From the NCBI RefSeq assembly GCF_009827615.1, contig NZ_WTYU01000001.1:703001-767000 (forward strand): a stretch of 64,000 nt of DNA, in the 5' to 3' direction. Under the pieces are notes generated by a model that saw only the letters and a program-made list of their open reading frames with translations, searched no databases and had not been told where the DNA came from. Shown in pieces: positions 43,921 through 51,697 of this stretch (position 1 is its first letter; every line of letters starts with the position of its first letter). This DNA is from Allopontixanthobacter confluentis. Lineage in GTDB: Bacteria; Pseudomonadota; Alphaproteobacteria; Sphingomonadales; Sphingomonadaceae. The translations under genes were made by a program, and so were the position numbers.

Positions 43921-44145
43921 ATGAAGGCCGATACCCATCCAGAATATCACGTCATCAACGTAAAGATGACCGATGGCACAGAATTTCAGACTCGCTCCAC
44001 CTGGGGCAAGGAAGGCGATACGATGACTTTGGACATCGATCCCACCAGCCACCCGGCATGGACCGGCGGCAAGCAGCAGCTTCAGGAAGGCGGCCGCGTT
44101 GCCCAGTTCAACAAGCGTTTCGGCGGTCTTTCGCTCAAGAAGTAA
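43921..44145 (+). CDS. rpmE: 50S ribosomal protein L31
   Basis: A 74-residue protein starting [14 protein letters not shown], with [14 protein letters not shown] near 21-34 and [11 protein letters not shown] near 44-54, ending FGGLSLKK. It lacks the zinc-binding cysteines, so it is the C-minus form typical of this lineage. GGAG lies 9 bases before the ATG, and an intrinsic terminator follows. Confidence 0.95.
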   Translation: MKADTHPEYHVINVKMTDGTEFQTRSTWGKEGDTMTLDIDPTSHPAWTGGKQQLQEGGRVAQFNKRFGGLSLKK

Positions 44146-44184
44146 GATCGATCACAGATTTGGTGGCCGCAAGGCTATCAGAGG

Positions 44185-44213
44185 AAGGGCGGCCTGACGG
44201 GGCCGCCCTTTTC
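44185..44213 (+). terminator. Intrinsic terminator after rpmE
   Basis: AAGGGCGGCC (44185-44194) pairs perfectly with GGCCGCCCTT (44201-44210) and a T run follows. It stands between convergent rpmE and the DksA-like gene. Confidence 0.88.
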
Positions 44214-44242
44214 ATATGTGTATGTCGCAGATCAGCCGCGTG

Positions 44243-44563
44243 TCAGGCTGACGCACATTTGATACAGCGCGTGGCGATAGGGCGCGCTTCCAGGCGTTTC
44301 AGACCGATTTCCTTGCCGCACTTGGCGCAGGTGCCATAGGTCCCGTTTTCAATCCTCAGCAGAGCAAGCCTGATTTGCTGGATTTCATTGCGCAACACTT
44401 CGTCGACCCCCGCCAGCGCCTCGTCATCCGCCAGATCGATGGCCTGTTCAGCCCAGTCAGCGTCGAGCGGGTGGCGAAGATCATCCTCGATGACCTCGGC
44501 GCGTGTCACTAGCTGTGCCAGGCGGTCAGTCAGTTGTTCGGCAATCTTGGCATATTCAGTCAT
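44243..44563 (-). CDS. TraR/DksA-type C4 zinc-finger protein
   Basis: A 106-residue protein with a helical N-terminal part and a C-terminal C4 zinc finger (CAKCGKEIGLKRLEARP, then RCIKC) near 79-103. It is shorter than DksA (about 150) and lacks its exact DxxDxA coiled-coil tip, so it may act as a short TraR-like binder of RNA polymerase, or differently. Its GGGGG Shine-Dalgarno overlaps the last codons of the upstream oxygenase gene, so the two form an operon. Confidence 0.85.
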   Translation of the reverse strand: MTEYAKIAEQLTDRLAQLVTRAEVIEDDLRHPLDADWAEQAIDLADDEALAGVDEVLRNEIQQIRLALLRIENGTYGTCAKCGKEIGLKRLEARPIATRCIKCASA

Positions 44564-44566
44564 ATT

Positions 44567-45199
44567 CTACCCCCAGGGTTTTTCACGATACCATTTGGTA
44601 ATAACATATTTCAGCCCTTTGCGGACTTTCATGCCGTGATGCAGCGTATGCGGGTTCACGGTGCCATCGTGCCGCAGATTATTCCAGCACAGGATCTTGC
44701 CTGTTTCAGGCTGAAAAATTTTTCCCGCTGCCTTGAACCGGGTGCCGCCGCCACTTTCAACCGTATTGAGATAGACCATGAAGGTCCACGTGCGCTGGCC
44801 GGCCTGGGCGCAATACCGTTCGAAATCCTCGCCGCCGGGGGTGAAAAAATCGGTGTGCGGTTTGAATTCCTGGCCGACATCATAGCGTTGCCCTTGCACA
44901 GCTTCGCCCAGATTTGCAGGAATCCGGGCCAGTAGGCCGAGCCGTCGTTCCAGTTCCATCACCGCAAGGTGCGCGGCTGGAAGATCGCAGGTTTCACTCG
45001 TGCGGAACGACAGGTCGCCATTATCATCGGCAATAGTGGATGGGCGGCGCCCCGAATCGATCAGACTTATCAATTTGCTGCACAACACAGGATCAAGAAA
45101 TTCGCGCTGCTGATAGATTTCCAGCAGGCTGGTCGGCACGCGTAAGACGCCCGGTTGGGTCCGCAGGCGCGCAGCAACAGATTCGCTTGGATGATTCAC
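44567..45199 (-). CDS. Prolyl 4-hydroxylase-like 2-oxoglutarate/Fe(II) oxygenase
   Basis: A 210-residue protein with the iron triad H115-x-D117 (KPHTDFF) and H187 (HHGMKV), and the 2-oxoglutarate-binding K197 (GLKYVITKWYRE). The core RYDVGQEFKPHTDF near 105-118 is characteristic of P4HA-like enzymes. Bacterial members hydroxylate proline in EF-Tu or other proteins; the target here is unknown. It is transcribed with the DksA-like gene. Confidence 0.88.
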   Translation of the reverse strand: MNHPSESVAARLRTQPGVLRVPTSLLEIYQQREFLDPVLCSKLISLIDSGRRPSTIADDNGDLSFRTSETCDLPAAHLAVMELERRLGLLARIPANLGEAVQGQRYDVGQEFKPHTDFFTPGGEDFERYCAQAGQRTWTFMVYLNTVESGGGTRFKAAGKIFQPETGKILCWNNLRHDGTVNPHTLHHGMKVRKGLKYVITKWYREKPWG

Positions 45200-45333
45200 G
45201 GCTTTTATTGATAGGGCTGACGCGCCTCAGGGCAACCCTTGTAATAATCTTGCGTTTAACAGCGCAATGCGCAGTTTTTACTTCCCAAATGGGGGAAGCT
45301 ATGCAACAGGCTCGCCCCCTTGCCGGAAGCGAC

Positions 45334-45361
45334 TTGACCGTTGCTCCGTTAAGTCTATCAG
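45334..45361 (+). promoter_or_regulatory. Candidate promoter of tRNA-His
   Basis: TTGACC at 45334-45339 and TATCAG at 45356-45361, with a 16-base spacer, end 30 bases before the tRNA. The spacing suits a short 5' leader. The region 45200-45333 otherwise holds only a small CTTCCC/GGGAAG dyad at 45281-45298. Confidence 0.45.
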
Positions 45362-45390
45362 CCCCGCATCACGGCATTTTCGGGGCCTGT

Positions 45391-45468
45391 GGCGATCGTA
45401 GCTCAGTTGGTTAGAGCGCCGGTTTGTGGTACCGGAGGTCGGGGGTTCAAGACCCCTCGATCGCCCCA
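45391..45468 (+). tRNA. tRNA-His (anticodon GTG)
   Basis: The anticodon arm CCGGT-TTGTGGT-ACCGG gives GTG. Counting back from T8-A9, the extra G-1 is base 45391; acceptor GCGATCG (45392-45398) pairs with CGATCGC (45458-45464), C73 is 45465, and CCA is encoded (45466-45468). The canonical G-1:C73 pair is therefore retained, unlike in some alphaproteobacterial orders. Confidence 0.97.
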
Positions 45469-45531
45469 TTTTCCCGATATGGACCGTGACAGCTAGTGCG
45501 GGTTTGCCCGCGCGATATCGGGGCGTGATTG

Positions 45532-46596
45532 ATGACGGCATTCTGGACCGAAGCAGATTTTGACGACCACGAACTGGTTCAGCTGGTTCGGGACCGCAAA
45601 TCGGGTCTGACTGCCATCATTGCCCTGCATTCCACGCACCTTGGCCCAGGTGCCGGCGGAACACGTTTCTGGCATTATCCCGATGGCAAGGACGCGATGC
45701 GCGATGCGCTGCGCCTTTCCCGCGGGATGAGCTACAAGAACGCCATGGCCGGCTTGCCAATGGGCGGCGGCAAGGCTGTGATCCTTGCGCCAAAGAATGG
45801 CATCAAGACCCCTGAAATGCTGGCCGCATTCGGCGATGCCGTCGAAGCGCTGAATGGCCGTTATGTTACAGCAGAAGATGTCGGCATCAGCGAAGCGGAT
45901 ATGGTTTCTGTGGCCCGGCGCACGCAATTTGTATCCGGTCTGCCGGTCGAAGGCGAAGATGCCGCCGGCGGCGATCCGGGGCCGTTCACGGCGATGGGCA
46001 TCTATTTTGGCATCAAGGCTGCGGTGCAGCACAAGCTGGGCAAGGATAGTGTCAGGGATGTGCATGTGGCCATTCAGGGCACGGGCAGCGTTGGCGGCGG
46101 TGTAGCCCGCCTGCTGGCGCATGACGGGGCCAAACTCACCCTGTCTGACATCAACCATGACCGCGCTGCTGCGCTGGCTGCCGATCTGGGCGCTGAAACA
46201 GCCGCCGCAGATGCCATCATGGGCGTTTCATGCGATGTATTCAGCCCCAACGCCCTTGGCGCAATTCTGGACGATGAAGGCATTGCCCGGCTTGATGCGC
46301 CGATTGTTGCAGGCGGCGCCAATAACCAGCTCGCCCGTGAGGGTCACGGCCAGAAACTTGCAGATCGCGGCATATTATATGCGCCGGATTATGTGATCAA
46401 CGCTGGCGGCATCATCAGCGTGACGCTTGAATATCTGTGCCGCCAGCACGGCGAACCGTGCGATATCAACGAAGTACGCAAACGTCTGGCGCAAATTCCA
46501 GGCCGCCTGCTTGAAATCTGGCACAAGTCTGATGAAACAAATGTTTCGCCCGATGTCGTGTCAGACCGGATGGCGCAGCATCTCATCGGGCGCTGA
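45532..46596 (+). CDS. Leucine dehydrogenase-type Glu/Leu/Phe/Val dehydrogenase
   Basis: A 354-residue NAD-dependent amino acid dehydrogenase. K69 (SYKNAMAGLPMGGGK) and K81 are the substrate and catalytic lysines. The Rossmann motif GTGSVGGGVARLL is near 184-196, and AGGANNQL is near 261-268. It deaminates branched-chain amino acids reversibly; length and motifs fit leucine dehydrogenase, though phenylalanine or valine specificity is possible. ATG 45532 follows a GGGGCG stretch. Confidence 0.9.
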   Translation: MTAFWTEADFDDHELVQLVRDRKSGLTAIIALHSTHLGPGAGGTRFWHYPDGKDAMRDALRLSRGMSYKNAMAGLPMGGGKAVILAPKNGIKTPEMLAAFGDAVEALNGRYVTAEDVGISEADMVSVARRTQFVSGLPVEGEDAAGGDPGPFTAMGIYFGIKAAVQHKLGKDSVRDVHVAIQGTGSVGGGVARLLAHDGAKLTLSDINHDRAAALAADLGAETAAADAIMGVSCDVFSPNALGAILDDEGIARLDAPIVAGGANNQLAREGHGQKLADRGILYAPDYVINAGGIISVTLEYLCRQHGEPCDINEVRKRLAQIPGRLLEIWHKSDETNVSPDVVSDRMAQHLIGR

Positions 46597-46676
46597 TACA
46601 CGTTTATTTCGGCTTTCTGGCCCTTGCGAGTGCTGCTGCGTCCTGCCAAAGCTGCGCGCGGATGGATAGCTAACTC

Positions 46677-47393
46677 ATGCATGGCTTCGCGAACCCCAAG
46701 CGCTTTTTGAACATTGCGCGCTGGCTTACAACGCTGCTGCTTGTCAGCGGCCTTGTGCTTGCGGGCGGCGCCTTGGCGTGGGGTTTCTTCATGGTGCCGC
46801 CAGACCGGCTGATGGGCGATACCGTCCGCATCCTGTTTCTGCATGTGCCCGCCGCATGGCTGGGCATGGGCGGGTGGAGCGCCATTGCCATGTCCAGCCT
46901 GGTGTTTCTGGTGTGGCGCCACCCGTTGGCAGCGTTGGCCGCGCGCGGGGCTGCTGTGCCCGGAATGATCTTTACCGCCATCTGTCTGGTCACCGGTTCG
47001 ATCTGGGGCAGGCCGACGTGGGGCACATGGTGGGTGTGGGACGGGCGGCTTACCTCCATGCTGGTGCTGCTATTTCTTTATGTTGGCTATATTGCGCTGG
47101 CGCAGGCTGTCAGCCGCGATGGCGGCTCCAGCCGCATTCCGGCCATTTTCGGTTTGGTGGGCGCTATCAATATCCCCATCATCAACCGCTCCGTCGTATG
47201 GTGGAACTCGCTGCACCAGCCAGCCAGCATTACCATGGGCAAAAGTGCCATCGACAGCACATTTCTCATCCCCCTGCTCATCGCCGTGGCCGGTTTTTCC
47301 CTGTTGTTCGGCGGGATCGTGCTGGCACGGATGCGGACCTTGCTGGCGGACATTCAGACAGAAGCGCGTTTGCGCCGAAAGGCCATGGGGTAA
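46677..47393 (+). CDS. ccmC: Heme exporter/transfer protein CcmC
   Basis: A 238-residue membrane protein with six predicted segments and the WWD motif (WGTWWVWDGRLTS near 122-134), which holds heme with flanking histidines (FLHVPAAW, NSLHQPAS). It hands heme to CcmE on the periplasmic side. It is the first gene of a seven-gene run. ccmA and ccmB, usual upstream partners, are not here. Confidence 0.94.
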   Translation: MHGFANPKRFLNIARWLTTLLLVSGLVLAGGALAWGFFMVPPDRLMGDTVRILFLHVPAAWLGMGGWSAIAMSSLVFLVWRHPLAALAARGAAVPGMIFTAICLVTGSIWGRPTWGTWWVWDGRLTSMLVLLFLYVGYIALAQAVSRDGGSSRIPAIFGLVGAINIPIINRSVVWWNSLHQPASITMGKSAIDSTFLIPLLIAVAGFSLLFGGIVLARMRTLLADIQTEARLRRKAMG

Positions 47394-47399
47394 ATAGCC

Positions 47400-47585
47400 A
47401 TGCGCGAAGGCCTGAACCAGATGGATTTCGTGATTGCGGCCTACGCAATCGGAGTGGTCGGCACGCTGGCCATGGTTGTCTGGGCGTGGCTGGCCATGCG
47501 CAAGGCAGAAGCCCGCCGAGATGAAACGCGCCGGCATGAAACGCGCCACAATGAAGCGAGCCTAGATGAAACGAGACGGCCATGA
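47400..47585 (+). CDS. ccmD: Heme exporter protein CcmD
   Basis: A 61-residue protein: one transmembrane helix (FVIAAYAIGVVGTLAMVVWAWLA near 10-32) and a charged cytoplasmic tail. CcmD holds the CcmABCE complex together. The tail from about 41 is made of four tandem 15-bp repeats encoding 5-residue units such as DETRR. The start at 47400 is preferred; ATG 47421 is possible. The stop overlaps ccmE by 4 bases. Confidence 0.88.
   Translation: MREGLNQMDFVIAAYAIGVVGTLAMVVWAWLAMRKAEARRDETRRHETRHNEASLDETRRP
47518..47577. repeat. Four tandem 15-bp repeats inside ccmD
   Basis: Copies at 47518-47532, 47533-47547, 47548-47562 and 47563-47577 share an ATGAAACGCGCC-like core (last two diverged: ATGAAGCGAGCC, ATGAAACGAGAC). 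Being a multiple of three, each encodes a 5-residue unit (DETRR, HETRH, NEASL, DETRR) of the CcmD tail. Confidence 0.85.
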
Positions 47586-48049
47586 TCACCGGACTGAAGC
47601 CCAAGCACCAGCGGCTCATACTGGTGTTGATCGCGCTGATTGCGCTGATTGGCGCGGGTCTGCTTGCAGCGTCGGCCCTACGTAATCAGGCTAGCTATTT
47701 CTATGTGCCGACCCAGATGGCGGAAAAACCGCCAGCGCCCGGTCAGGCCGTGCGCCTGGGCGGTATGGTGCAGGAAGGGTCGCTGCAGACCTTGGCTGAC
47801 GGAGTGACGACGACGTTTGTCGTGGGCGACGGCGAAGCCACCGTTCCTGTCCGGTTCGCAGGTATTCTGCCTGATCTTTTCGTCGAAGGGTCGGGCGTGG
47901 TCGCGGAAGGGCGGCTGGATGCCGGCGGCACATTTGTGGCGGACAATCTGCTGGCCAAGCATGATGAAAATTATGTCCCGCGCGAATTGCAGGAAATGAC
48001 CGAACACCAGAAAAACCAGGTCGTTGCAGAAACGGAAATCGGGGCATGA
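47582..48049 (+). CDS. ccmE: Cytochrome c maturation heme chaperone CcmE
   Basis: A 155-residue protein: N-terminal anchor (LILVLIALIALIGAGLLAASAL near 12-33) and an OB-fold periplasmic domain (VRLGGMVQEGSL). The heme-binding His127 and Tyr131 lie in LAKHDENY. It carries heme covalently from CcmC to CcmF. ATGA overlaps link it to both ccmD and ccmF. Confidence 0.95.
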   Translation: MITGLKPKHQRLILVLIALIALIGAGLLAASALRNQASYFYVPTQMAEKPPAPGQAVRLGGMVQEGSLQTLADGVTTTFVVGDGEATVPVRFAGILPDLFVEGSGVVAEGRLDAGGTFVADNLLAKHDENYVPRELQEMTEHQKNQVVAETEIGA

Positions 48050-50019
48050 TCGCTGAACTCGGCTTGGCTGCCTTGTGGCTGGCCGCTGCCCTTGCGGCGC
48101 TGCAACTGGTGGCTGGCGCCTTTGCCCAGCGTGACGGCACGACCGAACTGGCCGGACTGGCGCGGCCCGCTGCGATCATTCAGGGTGTGCTTGCGGCTTT
48201 TTCCTTCCTCATGCTGCTGATACTTTTTGCGCAGACCGATCTGTCCGTGAAGCTGGTGGCGATGAATTCGCACTCCGCCAAACCGATGATTTTCAAATTG
48301 TCGGGCGCATTCGGCAATCACGAAGGCTCGATGCTGCTGTGGATTACGGTAATGGCGCTGGCAGGCGCGCTGATCGCGGCGGCGGAACGGCGTTTGCCCG
48401 AACGCACCATGATGGCGACCCTTGCCGCGCAAGCCTTTGTCGGCCTTGGTTTCTACGCCTTTCTGCTGTTCAGTTCCAACCCGTTTGAACGGCTGCCGCA
48501 GCCCGCGATGGAAGGAATGGGCCTCAATCCGCTGCTGCAGGATATCGGCCTCGTATTTCATCCGCCCACGCTCTACGTGGGTTATGTCGGTCTGTCGGTG
48601 GCGTTCAGCTTTGCTGTGGGCGCGTTGCTGACGCGCCAGGTGACGCCGGATTTCGCCCGCGCCATGCGGCCATGGGTGCTGGGCGCATGGATTTTCCTGA
48701 CGCTGGGCATCACGGCAGGCAGTTACTGGGCCTATTACGAGCTTGGCTGGGGCGGCTGGTGGTTCTGGGACCCGGTCGAAAACGCATCTTTGATGCCGTG
48801 GCTGGCGGCCACAGCGCTGCTGCATTCCGCCAGCGTGCTGGCCGCGCGTGACGCCTTGCGCGCATGGACCATCATGCTGGGCGTGGTGGCATTTTCCATG
48901 TCGATGGTGGGCACATTCCTGGTTCGCTCCGGTATTCTGACCAGCGTCCACGCTTTTGCGGTTGATCCTGAGCGCGGGACGTTCATTCTGGTTCTGCTGT
49001 CGATTTACATTGGCGGCGCGCTGCTGCTGTTTGCCCTGCGCGCAGGGACTGTCAGCGAAGGTGAACGCTTTTCGGTCACCAGCCGTGAGGCAGCGCTGGT
49101 GTTCAACAATGTGATGCTCAGCGCGATTCTCGGCATTGTGCTTCTGGGCACCCTTTACCCGCTGCTGACCGAGGCGTTTGACGTGCGCGTGTCGGTTGGG
49201 CCGCCTTATTTCAATCCGGTCGGGGCCATTTTCGTGGTGCCGATGCTGATGGTGATGGCCGTTGGGCCATTGCTGCGATGGCGGCAGGACAATATCGTGC
49301 GGATCCGTCTTCCCATGCTGATCGCGGGCGGAGCGGCGCTGGCAGTATTGCTGCTGGTTACCGTCACCACCAACATTGGCATTCTGCCGCTGCTGGGGCT
49401 GGCGCTTTCGGCGGGCCTTGGGATTGCCAGTTTCATGCCGCTGCGGGGGCGCAAGCTGCGTTTGTTGCCGCTTGCGACATGGGGCATGGTAATCGCGCAT
49501 TTTGGCATTGCTGTGGCCTTGTTTGGCATGGCGAGCGAATCTGCGTTTTCTGAAGAAACGCTCGCCGCGGTGGAAGTGGGGGATCAGGCAGAAATAGGCC
49601 CATGGCAGGTGGTGCTATCTGAAGTGCGGCCGACTGCCGGGCCGAACTGGACCGCGCTGGAAGGCCGTTTGCTGGTCAGTTACAAGGGCGGCACTTCCAA
49701 AGAAATCGACCCGCAATCGCGTAATTTCTGGGCGCCGCCGCAGGAAACCACCGAAAGCGCCCTGGTCACGCGGTGGAATGGGCAGCTTTACGCCGTGATT
49801 GGCCGCGAGGCTGGCGATGGCAGATGGCAATTGCGCCTCTGGTGGAAACCGTTTGTCACAATGATCTGGTATGGCGGCATTCTGATCGCGCTGGGCGGGG
49901 TGCTGGCCCTGATCGGGCGGCTGTTTGCGGATTTGAAGCGCCGTGCGGTCAAGCTGCGCGGGGCTGAACGGCGCGGGTTGAGCGTTCGGAATGTCGAACC
50001 ACGGGACGCAGGGGCATGA
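48046..50019 (+). CDS. ccmF: Cytochrome c heme lyase subunit CcmF
   Basis: A 657-residue membrane protein of about 15 segments, with the WWD motif WGGWWFWDPVENASLMPW near 236-253 and conserved His residues in GNHEGSM and FHPPTLYVGYV. It ligates heme to apocytochrome c together with CcmH. Both ends carry 4-base ATGA overlaps. Full family length. Confidence 0.96.
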   Translation: MIAELGLAALWLAAALAALQLVAGAFAQRDGTTELAGLARPAAIIQGVLAAFSFLMLLILFAQTDLSVKLVAMNSHSAKPMIFKLSGAFGNHEGSMLLWITVMALAGALIAAAERRLPERTMMATLAAQAFVGLGFYAFLLFSSNPFERLPQPAMEGMGLNPLLQDIGLVFHPPTLYVGYVGLSVAFSFAVGALLTRQVTPDFARAMRPWVLGAWIFLTLGITAGSYWAYYELGWGGWWFWDPVENASLMPWLAATALLHSASVLAARDALRAWTIMLGVVAFSMSMVGTFLVRSGILTSVHAFAVDPERGTFILVLLSIYIGGALLLFALRAGTVSEGERFSVTSREAALVFNNVMLSAILGIVLLGTLYPLLTEAFDVRVSVGPPYFNPVGAIFVVPMLMVMAVGPLLRWRQDNIVRIRLPMLIAGGAALAVLLLVTVTTNIGILPLLGLALSAGLGIASFMPLRGRKLRLLPLATWGMVIAHFGIAVALFGMASESAFSEETLAAVEVGDQAEIGPWQVVLSEVRPTAGPNWTALEGRLLVSYKGGTSKEIDPQSRNFWAPPQETTESALVTRWNGQLYAVIGREAGDGRWQLRLWWKPFVTMIWYGGILIALGGVLALIGRLFADLKRRAVKLRGAERRGLSVRNVEPRDAGA

Positions 50020-50543
50020 AGCGCTGGATCCTTTGGGTGCCGCTGGCGATGTTTTTCGGCTTTTGCGCGCTTTTCGCCTATCATCTGGCGCGGCCCAAGA
50101 CGGAATTTGTGGCCAGCACCATGATTGGCAGACCACTGCCGGAATTCAGCCTGAGAGCTGCTGTCGCTGACCGGCCGGCGCTTGCCACCGCAGATTTTCG
50201 CGATGGTAAGCCGCGTCTTTTCAACGTGTTTGCCAGCTGGTGCATTCCCTGTGCCGCAGAAGCCCCGCAGCTCGAAATGTTGCGCAGGCGCGGCGCGGAC
50301 ATTGTCGCTGTTGCCATTCGCGACCGGCCCGATGACGTGGCAGATTTTCTTTCGCGCTATGGCAATCCCTACAGCCGCATTGGCGCAGATGATCTTTCCG
50401 AAGTGCAGCTTGGCATCGGCTCATCCGGTGTGCCGGAAACCTTTGTCATCGATGGTGATGGGATGATCACCTATCAGCATATTGGCGATATCCGCGCCAG
50501 CGATGTGCCAGTTCTGTTGCAGAAGCTGGAGGAAGCGCGATGA
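50016..50543 (+). CDS. ccmG: Thiol:disulfide oxidoreductase CcmG/DsbE
   Basis: A 175-residue protein: N-terminal membrane anchor (ILWVPLAMFFGFCALFAYHL near 5-24) and a thioredoxin fold facing the periplasm with C76-I-P-C79 (FASWCIPCAAE). SSGVPETFVIDGDG near 132-145 carries the cis-proline. It reduces the apocytochrome c CXXCH thiols. ATGA overlaps on both sides. Confidence 0.94.
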   Translation: MKRWILWVPLAMFFGFCALFAYHLARPKTEFVASTMIGRPLPEFSLRAAVADRPALATADFRDGKPRLFNVFASWCIPCAAEAPQLEMLRRRGADIVAVAIRDRPDDVADFLSRYGNPYSRIGADDLSEVQLGIGSSGVPETFVIDGDGMITYQHIGDIRASDVPVLLQKLEEAR

Positions 50544-50956
50544 TGCATCTGCGCGGCCTCATGCTCGCCCTGTTGGCCCTGTGTGTGGCCGTGCCAGTGG
50601 CGGCGCAGGATTCGCTGCCACCAGCGCCCTACGCCTATAATCAGCTGTCCGACCCGCAACAGGAAGCGGCAGCACAGGCATTGATGCAGACGCTGCGCTG
50701 TCTGAAGTGCCAAAGCCAGTCGATTGCCGACAGCGATGCCCCCATGGCAGGTGACATGCGGCATCAGGTGCGAACACGCATCAGCATGGGCGAAGACCCG
50801 GAAGCCATCCGGGCCTGGCTGATTGATCGCTATGGTGATTACGTCAGCTATGCCCCCACCATCAGCGAGACGACATGGCCGCTGTTTGCCGTGCCGCTGC
50901 TGTTGATCCTTGTCGCCCTGATCGTTCTGTGGCGGCGTATCAGGAGGCGCGCATGA
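50540..50956 (+). CDS. ccmH: Cytochrome c maturation protein CcmH (CcmL-type)
   Basis: A 138-residue protein: signal sequence, the redox motif LRCLKCQSQSIADSDAPMA with C54 and C57, and a C-terminal membrane anchor (LFAVPLLLILVALIVLWRRI). It works with CcmG and CcmF to present reduced apocytochrome. ATGA overlaps with ccmG and ccmI. Confidence 0.93.
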   Translation: MMHLRGLMLALLALCVAVPVAAQDSLPPAPYAYNQLSDPQQEAAAQALMQTLRCLKCQSQSIADSDAPMAGDMRHQVRTRISMGEDPEAIRAWLIDRYGDYVSYAPTISETTWPLFAVPLLLILVALIVLWRRIRRRA

Positions 50957-51585
50957 TCTGGATACCTATCATTGCGCTGGCGGCAGCAGCTTTCGGCATG
51001 GCTGTATTTGCGACCAGACTTCCACGATCGGCATGGGCGCTGTTCGCTGCCGCCTTGATGTTCGGCATGGCCGGATATGCGCTGCAGGGTTCGCCCAGCA
51101 TGGCTGGTGCGCCCAAATTGCCAACGGCGGATAATGGTGACGCAAACTTTGCCATGGTCGATGCGCGGCGGCAGATGTTTGATCCCAATTCGGTACCGAG
51201 CCGCTATGTGACGGTGGCGGATGGCTTTGCTCGCCGCGGCCAGTTTGAAGATGCGGCTGGCCTCTTGAGCGGTGCTGTCTCGCAAAACCCCAACGATGGC
51301 GAGGCATGGCTGGCGCTGGCCAATGCGCTGGTGGAACACGCCAATGGCACGCTGACGCCCGCGTCGCTTTACGCCTATGGGCAGGCCGAAAAAGTCCTGC
51401 CTGGCCACCCCGGTGCCCCCTATTTTCTGGGCGTGGCACTTATTCGATCGGGAAAGCCGGTTGATGCCCGCGAACTGTGGGCGCAGACCCTGGCGGAAAC
51501 ACCGCAGGATGCGCCCTGGCGGCCCCAACTTGAAGAACGCCTCGCCCGTCTTGATGAACTGCTGGACCAGATCGCGTCGCAGTAA
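50953..51585 (+). CDS. CcmI-like TPR protein (cytochrome c biogenesis)
   Basis: A 210-residue protein with two N-terminal membrane segments (IPIIALAAAAFGMAVFA and AWALFAAALMFGMAGYAL) and periplasmic TPR-like repeats near 100-205 (EAWLALANALVEHANG, PGAPYFLGVALIRSG). CcmI/CycH proteins hold apocytochrome c for CcmFH. ATG 50953 overlaps the ccmH stop. This ends the ccm run. Confidence 0.85.
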   Translation: MIWIPIIALAAAAFGMAVFATRLPRSAWALFAAALMFGMAGYALQGSPSMAGAPKLPTADNGDANFAMVDARRQMFDPNSVPSRYVTVADGFARRGQFEDAAGLLSGAVSQNPNDGEAWLALANALVEHANGTLTPASLYAYGQAEKVLPGHPGAPYFLGVALIRSGKPVDARELWAQTLAETPQDAPWRPQLEERLARLDELLDQIASQ

Positions 51586-51589
51586 ACAC

Positions 51590-51614
51590 CGCTCGAAGCA
51601 AGTTGTTGCGAGCG
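51590..51614 (+). terminator. Hairpin after the ccm operon
   Basis: CGCTCG (51590-51595) pairs with CGAGCG (51609-51614), with further pairing inside the loop. It begins 5 bases after the ccmI stop, but no clear T run follows, so termination is uncertain. Confidence 0.4.
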
Positions 51615-51697
51615 TCTGATCTTGCTGCTAATTGCCGCCGCCTTTGGTCGTGCCGCTTGAAAGGCTGCCTCGCGATGGTTTTGAATCGACGCCTCTC

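Noticed and set aside
45390-45466. tRNA-His lacking G-1
   Set aside because: First folding seemed to start at position 1, but counting from T8-A9 shows base 45391 is G-1, paired with C73 and followed by an encoded CCA.
47971-49500. A 509-codon minus-strand frame opposite ccmE/ccmF
   Set aside because: Gln/Arg/His-rich antisense shadow of ccmF; no start context and no domain.
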